Assembly: GCA_002914805.1 (NCBI GenBank) | Contig: JXTB01000185.1 | Coordinates: 473,667-537,666 of the forward strand | DNA length: 64,000 nucleotides | Source of the DNA: Parasponia andersonii | Lineage: Eukaryota; Streptophyta; Magnoliopsida; Rosales; Cannabaceae | Direction of reading: 5' to 3' | Shown here: piece by piece, positions 1-11,801 of the stretch | Numbering within the stretch: the stretch's first letter is position 1 | How the letters are laid out: each line of letters begins with the position of its first letter | Position numbers and translations under genes: made by a program | The notes under the pieces: model-generated | Databases searched by the model: none | The model's input: the letters and a program-made list of their open reading frames with translations, nothing else | What the model was told of the DNA's origin: nothing

Positions 1-2764
1 TTTTGGCAGTTATATAAGGTTTATAGCTTGTTAAAAATTACTGTTACACACTGCTCATTTATTTTATGGAGTTAAAAAGTTGTTCCAGAATCTTCCTTGG
101 GTTCTGAGTTAGGAAAAGAAAACAAGATACAAAAGGAGGCCTAATTCAGAGTAGGCTTTTCAGTCCAGCATAAACTAGATTATTTGAACTCCAATACTCA
201 AAGAACTCTTGCTATGAAATTCCTAAACACTCAAAGAACTTAAGCTAGTAATCATAAGAACTCAAAAAACACTCGAAATAGGAAAACTAGAGGAATAGCG
301 AGAGAATGACAGAGAGAAAAATAAAGAGAAGTGAAGGTTCTCATTTTTTTTTTGGGTTTGAGAGGAAGTGCATTCTTTTTATTGGCTCCAAAGGGAATTC
401 TGCCATTAAACCAATTCATAATGCCAAAAATGTTTTGGCAGTTATATAAAGTTTGTGGCTTGTTAAGAATTGTTGTTACACATTGCTCATTTATTTTCTG
501 GAATTACAATACTGTTCCAGAATCTTCCTTGGGTTTTGAGAAAGGAAAAAAAAAACAAGGTGCAAAAGGAGGCCTAATTCGGGGTAGGCTTTTCGATTCA
601 ACATGAATTGGATTGTTTTGAACTCTAATACTCGAAGTACTCTAGCTATGAGATTCCTAAACACTCGAAGAACTTCAGCTAGTAATCTTAAGAACTCAAG
701 AAACACTTGAAAAAGGAAAACTAGAGTAATAGCGAGAGAATGGTAGAGAGAAAAATAGAGAAAAGAGGAGGCTCTCGTTTTTTCTTTTTGGTATATTGAA
801 ATGAGAGGAAGATCCCTTCTTTTATAGGCTCCAAAAGGAATTCTGCCATTAAACTAATTCCTAATACCAAAAATATTTTGGCAGTTATATAAGGTTTATG
901 GCTTGTTAAAAATTTTTGTTACACACTGCTCATTTATTTTCTAGAGTTACAAAGTTGTTCCAGAATCTTCCTTAGGTTTTGGGATAGGAAAAAAAAACAA
1001 GATACAAAAGGAGGCCAAATTTTGAGTAGGCTCTTCGGTTCGACATGAACTGGATTGTTTTGAACTCCAATACTCGAAGAACTCTTGCTACGAAATTCCT
1101 AAATACTCAAAAAACTTCAGCTAATAATCTTAAGAACTCAAGAAACACTCGAAAAAGGAATATTAGAGTAATAGCGAGAGAATGACAGAGAGAAAAATAG
1201 AGAGAAGAGGAGGCTCTCATGTTTTTTTTTGGTATATTGAAATGAGAGGAAGAGCTCTCCTTTTATAGACTCTAAAGGGAATTCTGCCATAAAACTAATT
1301 CATAATGCGAAAAACATTTTGGCATTTATATAAGGTTTATGGCTTGTTAAAAATTTATGTTACATACTGCTCATTTATTTTTTGGAATTACAAAGTAGTT
1401 CCAGAATATTCCTTGGGTTCTAAGATAGGAAAAAAAAAAAGGATGCAAAAGGAGGCCTAATTCGGAGTGGGCTTTTCAGTCTGACATGAACTGGATTATT
1501 TGAACTCCAATACTCGAAAAACTCTAGATACGAAATTCCTAAATACTCGAAGAACTTCAGCTAGTAATCTTAAGAACTCAAGAAACACTTGAAAAAGGAA
1601 AACTAGAGTAATAGCGAGAAAATGGCAGAGAGAAAAATAGAGAGAAGAGGAGACTCTCGTTTATTTTTTTTGGATATATTGAAATGAGAGGAAGCGCTTT
1701 CCTTTTATAGACTCCAAAGGGAATTCTGCCATAAAACCAATTCATAATACCAAAAACGTTTTGGCAGTTATATATGGTTTATGGCTTGTTAAAATTGCTG
1801 TTACACATTGCTCATTTATTTTCTGGAGTTACAAAGTTATTCCCGAATCTTCCTTAGGTTCTGAGACAGGAAAAAAAAAAAAAAAACAAAGTTCAAAAGG
1901 AGGCCTAATTCGGAGTGGGCTTTTCGGTCCGACATGAACTATATTATTTTGAACTCCAATACTAGAAGAACTCTAGCTACGAATATACTAAATACTCGAA
2001 GAACTTCAGCTTGTAATCTTAAGTACTTACGAAATACTCAGAAAAGGAAAACTAGAGTAATAGCGAGAGAATGACAGAGAGAAACATAGAGAGAAGAGGA
2101 GGCTCTCATTTTTTTTTTTTGGTATATTGAAATGTGAGGAAGTGCTCTTCTTTTATTGGCTCCAAAGGGAATTCTGCCATAAAACCAATTCATATTGCCA
2201 AAAATGTGAAAAAAAAATAGAGGGTGCAAAAAGAGGCCTAATTCGGAGTGGGCTTTTTGGTCTGACATTCGTGTCCGCAGGTACAGACACACATGAGTCG
2301 ATGCAGATTCAAACCTAAGTCTAAAGATTTGCACCCCCCTTATGCGCGCCTGAGAGAGCATCTGTGGTAGTTATTCTTCCTACCATTACAAAACAAGATT
2401 CTTTATAAATCACTTGCACTAAGCATTTCTCACCAATGTGGGACTCTAATATTTTCCTTTCATTATTCATTTCAATGATGCGCTTTTGAGCAACAATTTC
2501 TCATTTATCCGTGTACCATTTTGAGCGTGTGAATAAATAAAATCGATGCTCTCGCGAAGGAGAACAAAAATTCACCAAGACCTTTCTTCAACAAGATGTG
2601 GATCCCACTCAATTTTTGGCTTCAAAATTATTCATGAAAATGGATTTTATAACAAAATTTAGTCTTCATAATCTACTTGGGCTTCCAAGCCCAAATTAAG
2701 CCCAAATTTATTTTTTTTACCCATTTAATTCATTTTTCTAACAATTTAACCCAATTTTCCAACA
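1..2764 (-). repeat. Tandem ~440-bp units, probably inside a minus-strand LTR
   Basis: The phrase TTTTGGCAGTTATATAAGG and its surroundings recur near positions 1, 434, 878, 1318 and 1759, giving five diverged units of about 432-444 bp. The array already runs at the left window edge. A last partial unit ends near 2270. Read on the minus strand, the better-kept units carry a TATA-like CTATAAAAGG followed by a CT-rich leader. Further right the minus strand has a CCCACATTGG block (near 2430) and then begins with TGTTGGAAAATTGGG at 2764, which looks like an LTR 5' end. I infer an old, very long LTR expanded by internal tandem repeats. The other end, any internal region and the target duplication are outside the window, so family is not assigned. 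Confidence 0.55.
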
Positions 2765-4984
2765 AAAATTAATTCTGAAATTAAAAGGTTGAGTCAAAAG
2801 TTTTATACTCTAGCTATCTCCTTTTTATTATACTTTTCTGGCAATTTCAGGATACACATCACATGGGAAATAAGCTACAACAGCCTACCAATATGTGCAC
2901 ATTTAACAAAAATAATTTTTTCTTTCCCAAAATAACTTAAAGACTATCACCTAAATTATGTCCATCTACCAATTCATATCACACCTTCACCTTTATTTTA
3001 TATATATATATATATATATATTTATATACATGTATCTATGTATACAAACCAATTAATTTAAAGGTGAATTGTAGAAAAAAAAAACTTTTAAATTTGAGTG
3101 TTCTGCAATTTCAATTCTACAGTTTATACTGTGAAAAATAATACATTAGGATTAAAAATTTTTGAATATTAATACATTAGACTGATTTTTTGACTAATTT
3201 TGATAACCAAAAAAAAAAATAATATCATCAATTGAAACTAGATTAATCTTTATTATTCTCTTTAATTTTGAGGATATTATTATATTTTAAAAATAATAAA
3301 GTTATTCAAAAAAATCAGTATTAATTTTCAGAAATACCTAATCTTAAAAAATTTTTTTAAGATCGGAGAATATCTAAATCATTTTGCAATCTACCCTTAG
3401 AATGCATGCATTAGTTGGTTGGTACTTATTTTTTTTTTTTTTTTGACGTACTAAATTGACTTATATTCTCTACAGATGTTTGGTTTTGGGGTTGCATGAG
3501 GATATGCATAAATCGGTAGGTGATAGACCATTATATTTATTAAGATTGGTTAAAAGGAGACAACTGAACCTATAATATATATATATATATATATGTTGAA
3601 TTCCTATAATATCTATTACTAATTACAGCACAATAATGAGTAATCAAATTAACCATAATATATACTATATTATATATGTAATTCAGCAAAAGAAGAAAAG
3701 AAAAACCATATTATACCTAAGTTGACAGCTGGCCGAAGTGTCGGTTCCAGCAGAACAAAACCTGAGGAAATTGTTTTCAAGGGAAAAAAAAAAAAAAAAA
3801 CTGAGGGCGTTGGTGTAATGTGTATTAAGAACCAAAAGTTTTCCCATTAAGTACTGCAAACTAACTCCGTACACTATTTAATATAACTGTTAGTCACCAT
3901 ATGCTCAAATAAAGTCCAAAGATTGTTAGAGAGAGATGCACATGCAGTGCAATGGGAACGACACAATTAATAACGATAACAAAGTAGGAAACTCATGGAT
4001 CCTTGCTAGGCCTCAAAAGAAATGATAGGCCCAAATAACGATCTCTAAACAGCCCAATAGGTTTGCCTCCCCTTCTGAAAAATCATGTTCTATTTATAAA
4101 AATACCATATTTTTAGATATTTAGAAAAATACCACTTTTAAACCAATTGTTAAAATTATTGAGATAACTGATTAAGTTATTTAGACTAATTATCTCAAGT
4201 AACTTGATTAATAACTAAAGAAAGATGACTGATTACCTAGAGTATTTTAAAAAAATGTAAATTTTGAAAAAGTAGTATTTTTCTAAATAAAAATTTATGA
4301 AAATAATATTTTTCTGAATTAATCGGGGATTTTTTAAAAAATTTGGTCAATCTATACGAAATTTTTCAATTTTTTTGATACTGTGGACTGAATATTTGTA
4401 AGAACCCCAAATTAGTATTTTTTTTCTTCGGAAATAAGGTGTATTTTGTATTAATTTATTTTTCTTTTTACACTTTGTTATAATAAGTGTCCATTTTTCT
4501 ATTTTATAGCTAAATATTTGAGTATCTGTATTTTTATGTTTGATATATATATATACATATCTACGTACATAAACGCTTCAGTTTATGTATATATTAGTTT
4601 TTAGAATAAGTACATCACATTTTATAATTTGGTGTATATTGATATATTGTTCATTTAGTGACAGCGCCCGCAAACTGATATTCACTCAAAATGGGCTCAA
4701 AACTCGGTTATTTTGTCACAAGACCCAAAATGTTGGGCACACCCCAAAGTAATCAGGTATGCGAAAAAGTCGGGAAAACGGGGCATTATAGTCATTTCGA
4801 TGAACAACGTAATATCGACGCTACAGTTTTTGGCTCCCAAAATTTTGAGTGTCAAGAATGAGTGCGTAATGATTGATTTTTCCCTCCAATACCCGCACGC
4901 ACTTATCATTTTCAATTTTTTCAAATCCTATCCTATCATCGCCACTTAGAACTTTCCCCTGCGCCGCACACAATAAAAACCCAA
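2765..4984. other. AT-rich spacer upstream of RanGAP1
   Basis: No gene is visible here. It holds (TA)n runs at about 3000-3022 and 3575-3594, a diverged foldback element (listed separately) and the presumed RanGAP1 promoter in its last few hundred bases. The ORFs at 4697-4949 overlap on both strands, have no recognisable domain and lie in the promoter, so I do not call them. Confidence 0.6.
3063..3396. mobile_element. Foldback MITE-like element, copy 1 (diverged)
   Basis: It starts GGTGAATTGTAG and ends GCAATCTACCC. Between them the first half (AAATTTGAGTGTTCTGCAAT, later TTTTTGAATATTAATACATT) reappears as an imperfect reverse complement in the second half. The same arrangement and wording occur at 27184-27546 and 27588-27957. 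No clear target duplication remains. No coding capacity. Superfamily is uncertain; the better copy at 27184 suggests a 9-bp duplication, as in Mutator-like elements. Confidence 0.6.
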
Positions 4985-6071
4985 AATTCATTTTGCTTTA
5001 CGGGAAAATAGAGATTTAAACTTTCTTTCTCCTCGACCTGCATTTTTGCCCAATTCTTATTCGCCAAACCCAAACGTCTTAGGGTTTCAGCCTCTCACTT
5101 CTGGTACTACATATGCTTTTACAATTTTATTTATATATATTTTTTTTTATTTAAAAAAGTATACGAATTCATTAAATTTCTTCTCAATTTGTGTATGATA
5201 TAGTTTATTCTTACTATAGATCTATCTTATTTTATCTCTTACAAGTTTTGTTCTCTTTCATATCACATGGATCTGTTTATAGATATATAATATAGATATA
5301 TATTGTTAAGAAAGTGTTACTTATAACTTTAGGTTTGAAGCTATAGATTCGTCTTTATCTGATATTGAATGCTAAAATTGTTGATTTAGATTGTTCCGTT
5401 GAATTAATTATGCTTTGTGCAATTATTAATGACTTTCATTGTCTGCGATCTGTGACGAAATGGGTCTTTCATATCCTTTCTTTCACCAGGAATTGGGAGC
5501 CATTCATTTTTTATTTTATTTTTGAAATGGTTGTTATTGAACGAGCATTGTTGCATTTGTAAAAAAGAGATTTTTTTTTTAAAAAAAATAGTAATTTAAC
5601 GTCAATAATCTTCCAACATAGAGCTTTTGTAGTTATTATGAGTTTTATCGTTTGGTTGTTCTTTTGTTTGATACAGGTATTAATATTTCTGATCCTTCTG
5701 TTGTTCATTGTTAGTGTTACCATAAATTGATGGTTAATTTAGTTAAATTCAGACTTTTCGTCATTGCAATAATCTGAATTTTTGCCTGTGGCACTGTGAC
5801 ACCATTTTGGTATTTCTCCTTCTCCCTGTAATTTTTGAGTGTTCTACTACTTGATTGTGTGAAATATATGCCAACTCTGTCGTTTTGGAGTTAAGCCGGG
5901 TTTATTTGTAGTATATTTGGAAATATGCACCTTGGTTGTGATAGTCGACCTACAATCTGGTAGGACTCTCCGCGGCCCACTAATGGATCTTCCTCCCCTC
6001 CCTTAACGTATTATTAGATTTTGAGCTTGTCATGAGTTTCTGAAATATGCATAGTTCCAGGTCACTGTCAC
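4985..6071 (+). promoter_or_regulatory. RanGAP1 5' leader with telo-box and leader intron
   Basis: A transcribed leader probably starts near 4980-5000 and contains TTAGGGTTT at 5079-5087, a telo-box-like motif common in leaders of housekeeping and proliferation genes. A splice donor CTG|GTACTA falls at 5103/5104 and an acceptor TTCCAG|GTCACTG at 6060/6061, giving a T-rich leader intron of about 957 bp that ends 11 bases before the start codon. Plant housekeeping genes often have such leader introns that raise expression. Transcription start and intron are inferred from sequence alone. Confidence 0.6.
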
Positions 6072-7685
6072 ATGGAGTCTACAACACAAACTTTCAACCA
6101 CCGGTTGACATCAATCAAATTATGGCCCCCTAGCCAGAGCACCAGGCTGCTGCTTGTAGAAAGAATGACCAAGAATCTCATAACTCCGTCCATTTTCTCT
6201 AGAAAGTATGGCCTGCTTAGTAAAGAAGAGGCTGAGGAAGATGCAAAGCAAATAGAGGATATTGCTTTTGCAACTGCAAACCAGCATTTTGAGAAGGAAC
6301 CGGATGGTGATGGAGGTTCTGCGGTGCAGATATATGCCAAGGAATCAAGTAGGCTTATGTTGGAAGTTCTAAAAAGAGGTCCCAGAACAAAGGATGCAGA
6401 AACGATTATATCTGAAAAATTCGATGCTGCCCATGAGACCGTCTTTGATATATCTGGTGGTCGCCGGTCCTTTATTGATGCAGAGGAGGCTGAGGAGCTT
6501 TTGAAACCGCTAAACGAACCGGGAAATGCGTATACTAAGATATGCTTCAGCAACAGAAGCTTTGGTTTGGACGCAGCCCGTGTTGCTGAGCCTATCTTAT
6601 CATCCATTAGAGATCAATTGAAAGAAGTGGACCTGTCAGATTTTATTGCAGGAAGGCCAGAGGAAGAAGCTCTTGAGGTTATGAATATATTTTCTGCTGC
6701 CCTGGAAGGATGTGTTTTGAAGTTCCTGGACCTTTCAAATAATGCCATGGGCGAGAAGGGTGTCAGGGCATTTGGCACACTATTGAGATCACAACATAAT
6801 TTGGAGGAGCTTTATTTGATGAATGATGGTATCTCAGAGGAAGCTGCACGAGCTGTTTATGAATTGATCCCATCAACAGAGAAGCTTAGGATTCTTCATT
6901 TTCACAATAACATGACTGGTGATGAGGGGGCGATTGCGATTTCTAAGATGGTAGAAATTTCACCTCTTTTGGAGGATTTCCGATGTTCTTCTACAAGGGT
7001 GGGTTCGGAAGGGGGTGTGGCACTAGCTGAATCACTTGGGTCCTGTACCAATTTGAAGAAGCTTGATCTGCGTGACAATATGTTTGGTGTAGAGGCTGGA
7101 TTAGCTTTGAGTAAAGCTCTACCTGCCTTTTCAGATCTTACTGAAATTTACCTGAGTTACCTTAACTTGGAGGATGAAGGTACCGAAGCCCTTGCTAATG
7201 CTCTCAAGGATTCTGCACCTTCACTTGAAGTCCTGGAAATGGCTGGAAATGACATCACTACAAAATCTGCTGCTGCTTTAGCTACATCTATTGCTGCAAA
7301 ACAATTCCTTACCAAGTTAAACTTGTCTGAGAATGAGCTGAAGGACGAAGGTGCTATTTTGATTGGCAAGGCATTGGAAGACAGTCATGGCCAGTTAAAC
7401 GAGGTTGATGTGAGCATGAATATGCTTAGAAGGGCTGGAGCAAGGTTTTTGGCTCAAGTTGTTGTGCGTAAACCTGGATTTAAGTTGCTAAATATTGATG
7501 GTAACTACATATCTGACGAAGGGATTGACGAGGTGAAGGATATATTTAAAAATTTGCCTAATTTGCTTGGGCCATTGGATGAGAACGACCCAGAAGGAGA
7601 GGAGGACGCCGATGAGGAGGATGCTGATAATGACGATGAACTGGAATCAAAACTCAAGGGACTCGAGATCAGGCAAGACGAGTAG
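6072..7685 (+). CDS. RANGAP1: Ran GTPase-activating protein 1 (WPP-LRR type)
   Basis: This intronless ORF encodes 537 aa, the usual length for plant RanGAP. Residues ~1-115 form the plant-specific WPP domain, with the W-P-P signature at 18-20, which targets the protein to the nuclear envelope and, in dividing cells, to the preprophase band and cell plate. Residues ~190-490 are leucine-rich repeats (LDLSNNAMGEKG, LDLRDNMFG, LNLSENELKDEG), the catalytic platform that stimulates GTP hydrolysis by Ran. The last 35 residues are strongly acidic (EGEEDADEEDADNDDELE), as in all RanGAPs. The ATG at 6072 starts the conserved WPP region and follows the leader-intron acceptor. The gene converges on CSP41a, whose stop lies 595 bases downstream. 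RanGAP1 and RanGAP2 cannot be told apart by eye. No defect seen. Confidence 0.96.
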   Translation: MESTTQTFNHRLTSIKLWPPSQSTRLLLVERMTKNLITPSIFSRKYGLLSKEEAEEDAKQIEDIAFATANQHFEKEPDGDGGSAVQIYAKESSRLMLEVLKRGPRTKDAETIISEKFDAAHETVFDISGGRRSFIDAEEAEELLKPLNEPGNAYTKICFSNRSFGLDAARVAEPILSSIRDQLKEVDLSDFIAGRPEEEALEVMNIFSAALEGCVLKFLDLSNNAMGEKGVRAFGTLLRSQHNLEELYLMNDGISEEAARAVYELIPSTEKLRILHFHNNMTGDEGAIAISKMVEISPLLEDFRCSSTRVGSEGGVALAESLGSCTNLKKLDLRDNMFGVEAGLALSKALPAFSDLTEIYLSYLNLEDEGTEALANALKDSAPSLEVLEMAGNDITTKSAAALATSIAAKQFLTKLNLSENELKDEGAILIGKALEDSHGQLNEVDVSMNMLRRAGARFLAQVVVRKPGFKLLNIDGNYISDEGIDEVKDIFKNLPNLLGPLDENDPEGEEDADEEDADNDDELESKLKGLEIRQDE

Positions 7686-8279
7686 ACAAGTAGGCGAGTA
7701 GCAGTTCTAATGCATGCAGAGCCCTGATTTTGGATTCATCTGTATTTAAATTTGGGACTAAAATACTTGTTTCTTCTTGCACTTCTTGTTCTGGCTCCGT
7801 TTAGCTAAAGTGTAATAGATCCTTTTGTTGTAGATTAGGTGTAGTAGCTATCTTTAGTTGATGGTGATAGTTATCTCTTGTTTCGCAAATGGTTGCTCGA
7901 CATTGAGTATTTGAAATTAGCAATTCTTGATAGCAAAAATTTGTAGGTCATGATGGCCACAACTCCTATCTCAAGTCACTCAAAGCATATGTTCTTTTCT
8001 AGCGCTCTGCAGCTGTTCCATTTAATTCTGCTAACACCATTAAGCCTATTAATTTTCCCGGAAAAGAAAGAAGGGGATTGATGCATATTTAGTACAGGTT
8101 AGGTAACAAATAACAAATCGATTTGTCTCTTTATTTATGTAATTTTCTTTAGCTACATAGATTAGCATCAATATCTGATGAAACTAAGAAAAATATGCAA
8201 GAGTTACCAAGCTTTCAGTAAGTCTTTATTCCAAGCAAATAAACGAGTAACACATGTAAGAAGCAATTTTGTTGATCAA
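7686..8279. other. Shared 3' flank of RanGAP1 and CSP41a
   Basis: This is a convergent intergenic stretch. It should hold the RanGAP1 3' UTR on the plus strand and the CSP41a 3' UTR on the minus strand. T-rich and AATAAA-like sequence is present, but I cannot place the cleavage sites. No other gene seen. Confidence 0.6.
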
Positions 8280-10541
8280 TCATGCAGCTACTGGAACTTT
8301 AAGGGATTCTAATATCTTGTCATCTAACTCGAATTTGATCTCTTTCTTGTCTCTACCAATCTTTACGTACTCATCAAATCGCTCCTTCAGGTCTTCAGGA
8401 AGGTTTGTGGTAGCTTGCCATCCGAATATGTCCTTGGCAGCTCTTGGTTCGGCATAGAAATGCTGCAAAAGTACAAAGTATACTTACCTTTGGCAAAAAT
8501 ATCATCGAGAAGTTACACATAATTTTGGATTTGAAATTTTACCGCAAGGTAAGTAGGAGTTGAAATAGATCTACAATCACATTGTTATTTCTCAATGTAA
8601 AATGCACTTAGTAAAGAAGGTAAACCTATCCAAATTGCGGCGGTACGTAGGAGTTGAAATAGATCTACAATCACATTGTTATTTCTCAATGCAAAATGCA
8701 CTTGGTAAAGAAGGTAAACCTATCCAAAGTCTAATTATGATGTTCTCTAAGAAATTGCATTACCATGTTACGAAAAGGAAAAGCTTTCTTTGCATCAATT
8801 CCTATCGCTTTCGGATCATAATGCACTAAGTTGACAGGGCGACCAGCAGCTTGAGCACAGAGCTTGGCTATTCCATCCAAAGTTACAGCACGATCGCTTA
8901 CAAGGTTGAAAATTTTGCCGCTTGCAGCCTCTGGCTTCTCCACAGCTAGAGTAAGAATTGAGGATAAATCCCTTACATGGGAAATGTTGGTGAGTTGCAT
9001 ACCAGAACCTGGGATCGGAACTGGTCTGTCCCTAACAATTCCTGTTGATATAGTTAAATCAGTATACAAAACAAAAGTAGCAAAATGAAATAACTACGTT
9101 AACTAATATAGATTATTTTCTATCATAACCTTTTGAATCTCAAGATACCTTCTTGCCAGAAGCTTTTTATTGAGTATTATCTTAGAGCAAGGTTCTTATC
9201 TAAACAGAATTTTATGCAAAAGTTGATTATCTACTTACGATCAAAGAACCACTCCTCGCAGTCTTTGTTGTTTCCAGATCCAATCATGTATTGAGGACGA
9301 AATATTGCCCAAGAACTGAATATCTCTGCAATGTACTTCTCCACTCCAACATGACTAGCATCAGCTTTTACAACATCCTATATGAGAAATGGAGACTTCA
9401 TCTTCAAAAATTAACTGAGGGATTCATACAGACACAAAACTAAGTGATAAATCAAACAAACCCCTTCAACATGAGGAGGCTCTTCAGTTGGCTTGTATAT
9501 TCCGGCGCTACTGATGTACAGGAATTGCTTTACACCAGAGCTCTTAGCCCAATCCCCAACAGGCCTATGCATGAAGATTATTATATAAGATATTAGAATG
9601 GTGGCCCTTAAACCAGACTTCTCCATGTTATCCTCTATAGTCAAACAAGTTAAGCATGCTTGTCCATTTACTAGATTTCCACCAATGCACTTACTACTAT
9701 TTATTCAGAATATCAAAACAACCTTTCTTGTTCATAAATATACAGATAATAATAGAGTAAGTCAAAAAAAAAATGTGAGAAAATCTTGGTTCTGCAGAAC
9801 TCAAACATATGCAAATTATGTATAATTATTCTAAGATTATCAACACAATTACCAATTTCTTGAATCACACGCGCGCGCGCGCACACACACACACATACAT
9901 AAAGAAACATACACACACACACATACATAAAGAAACATACTTCACTGTGTCCAAATCCTTGCCGTTGTTATCCAACACCACATCAAAAGCTGCTCCTCCC
10001 ACAACTTTTCCAACTTTCGAAGGGTCACCCCAAACGGTTTGGCCTCCACCACTTACAATTTCCTAGAAATATAAACAAAGCCCATATTAAAGGATTCAAT
10101 TATTAACTCGAATAAATTCACAATTATGGATCAAATTGTTGAACATATACTAACTGAAAATCTGTTAAATGGGGGTTTCTTCATTTTATCAGAGCCTTCT
10201 TCTCCAACAGTGAGTATTGTGACCTCATGGCCAGAACCCAGAAGCTCTTTTGCAAAGTAGAATCCAATTACGGCGTGCCCACCACTGTTGGTGTTCACTA
10301 TGAGGACCTTCTTCTTCTCGGTTGCGCTGGCCTTGATGCTGAAGGAACACTGGTTAAAGCCTCTGGAGCTTGTTGTTTTGGGTTGGGAGAGAAAAGTGGG
10401 ACAAATGGAAAGAGAAGAAGAGAGGGAAGAGGGTAGAGAGAGGCGTGGAGAAGGAGAGACTGAACAAGGTGGTGGAAGAAGAAGCTTATTGGTGGATGGA
10501 GAAGAGAAGAGCAGAGTGGATGAAGAAGCTAGACTGGCCAT
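8280..10541 (-). CDS. CSP41A: Chloroplast stem-loop binding protein of 41 kDa, a-type
   Basis: Six exons read in frame: 10541-10155, 10062-9941, 9564-9462, 9377-9239, 9041-8764 and 8462-8280, giving 403 aa. All introns are GT-AG. Residues 1 to ~70 are a Ser-rich chloroplast transit peptide. From ~79 an SDR/epimerase-like Rossmann fold begins ([16 protein letters not shown]), with family blocks [32 protein letters not shown] and a C-terminal [17 protein letters not shown]41a binds stem-loops of plastid mRNA and rRNA, has endonuclease activity in vitro, and acts with CSP41b in RNA stability and ribosome-associated complexes. Start at 10541 is the first ATG before the transit peptide. The intron-2 donor sits in a duplicated microsatellite and intron 5 holds a 94-bp tandem duplication. 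The reading frame looks whole. Confidence 0.95.
8554..8741. repeat. 94-bp tandem duplication in CSP41a intron 5
   Basis: TAGGAGTTGAAATAGATC and the bases that follow occur at 8554 and again at 8648. The two copies differ at only a few sites over ~94 bp, so the duplication is recent. It lies wholly inside intron 5 (8763-8463) and leaves the splice sites untouched. Confidence 0.9.
9868..9940. repeat. (CG)n(CA)n microsatellite with duplicated unit at the intron-2 donor of CSP41a
   Basis: An alternating purine-pyrimidine run (CG then CA) is followed by two copies of an approximately 30-base unit, CA-repeat plus ATACATAAAGAAACATAC. The right copy touches the exon-2 donor at 9941/9940, so on the minus strand the intron starts with the real donor GTATGTTTC and a second identical string follows about 30 bases later. 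Confidence 0.85.
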
Positions 10542-11801
10542 TGACTCTCGCTCAATTTTTTGCCTGAATGCATGAGAACCAGCAGTTTCAAGCTCAAGAT
10601 AAAGGTACCGGTCGGCCCTTTTATTTTTATTTTTATTTTTTTCTTGTTACTTTTTTCTAATTAATTTAAAAAGAGGAATGAGGATGTTAACAAAAGAAAC
10701 TAAACTAAACTAAACTAAATTGGGAAAATTTCAACTAAAATCATGTCCAATAGGAAAATGTGCTAATGCTAGTTTAGCATGTTGCAGCGCTTTAATATAT
10801 TCTTTAAAAATCATGCAATTTTGTATTTAGATTATTTTTATTTAAAAATGTCTTTTTCTCTTATTTATTAAAGATCTAACTCGCCATGTGGCCATAATTG
10901 TAAAATTGTAAATTTAAAGCACAAACTAAATTTAGTAAGATATTCTAGGTTTTATATTTGATAAGAAAAAATAGCACATGTCATAATTTATGCTAATAAA
11001 TGTGCATTAGTCGTACGCGTGAATTGCGTCTGATCAATCAAAATTGTTCGTTTCAATGAGACCCAGCTTTGTTGTTGTTGCTATTGTTATTAGCACGACT
11101 CCAGTAGTTATGGGCTATATTTCAAACACTAATTGTGCTTAGTTTCACTTGCTAATAAAAATATAAGACCAATACGTAAAATTAAATGTTAAACTAGCTT
11201 TACTGCTAGAAAGTAATGATGTCTTTTAAGTATTTAAGTCTCAATAGTAAAGCCTCAAGCTTTAAAATAAGACAAGAAAATAATTAGTAGTCTAAGGCCC
11301 TAATTAAATATATATCTTCACATCTAATAATTACTACCAAAAAAAGAAAAAGAAAAAAAAAAAAAAGAAAAGAATTTTCATAACATTTGTAGCAACTCTC
11401 CAACTCCAAGTCTCCTCCAGTCGAGTACTTTTGGTCTTATCGGCTAAATAATAGCAACAAAAGAAGTAATAATAACAAGAGATGTGTTTACTTGGTTGAT
11501 CAACTTGTTGCCCCCGTTAAAACGATCAAACCCAAATGAAGTTTGTCCCCTAATCACTACAGCCTCGATGATCCAATAAATTGCCAAGTGGGTCCTCCAA
11601 AGTTGAAAAATCCATGTCACTTTTTCTAATCTTAATAATGAGACTCTAGAGAGGAGTGGACCAGATCCGCTGCTCCGCAGATTAGATAGATATTCGAACG
11701 TTGGCTTAATTCGGCCCCATGTATTTAAACTCTCCCCATTATCACAAGCTCCCCTAAACTAGCCGTTACACTCTTTTTCTCTTTCTCTCTGTCATTCTCT
11801 A
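10542..11801. promoter_or_regulatory. Divergent promoter region between CSP41a and the coiled-coil gene
   Basis: These 1.26 kb separate two divergently transcribed start codons. On the CSP41a side there is a GATAA (I-box-like) at about 10597, a motif common near light-regulated plastid genes, then a T-rich tract. On the other side GTATTTAAACTC near 11717 could be a TATA box, followed by TAGCCGTTACA (about 11760-11770), whose reverse complement has the AACGG core of mitosis-specific (MSA) elements but is not a full match. A/T microsatellite tracts lie at 11339-11370. No gene seen. Motif roles are inferred. Confidence 0.4.

Noticed and set aside
3683-3874. Minus-strand ORF sharing the string SAGTDT with one at 2127-2318
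   Set aside because: Only six residues match, codons differ and the surroundings are unrelated, so I treat it as coincidence.
6068-6607. 179-codon ORF antisense to RanGAP1
   Set aside because: It is a frame shadow of a strongly conserved coding exon, with Ser/Ala-rich wording and no domain.
10227-10575. Three overlapping plus-strand ORFs over CSP41a exon 1
   Set aside because: They are antisense shadows of the Ser/Leu/Pro-rich transit-peptide codons (appearing as Glu/Arg/Gly runs).
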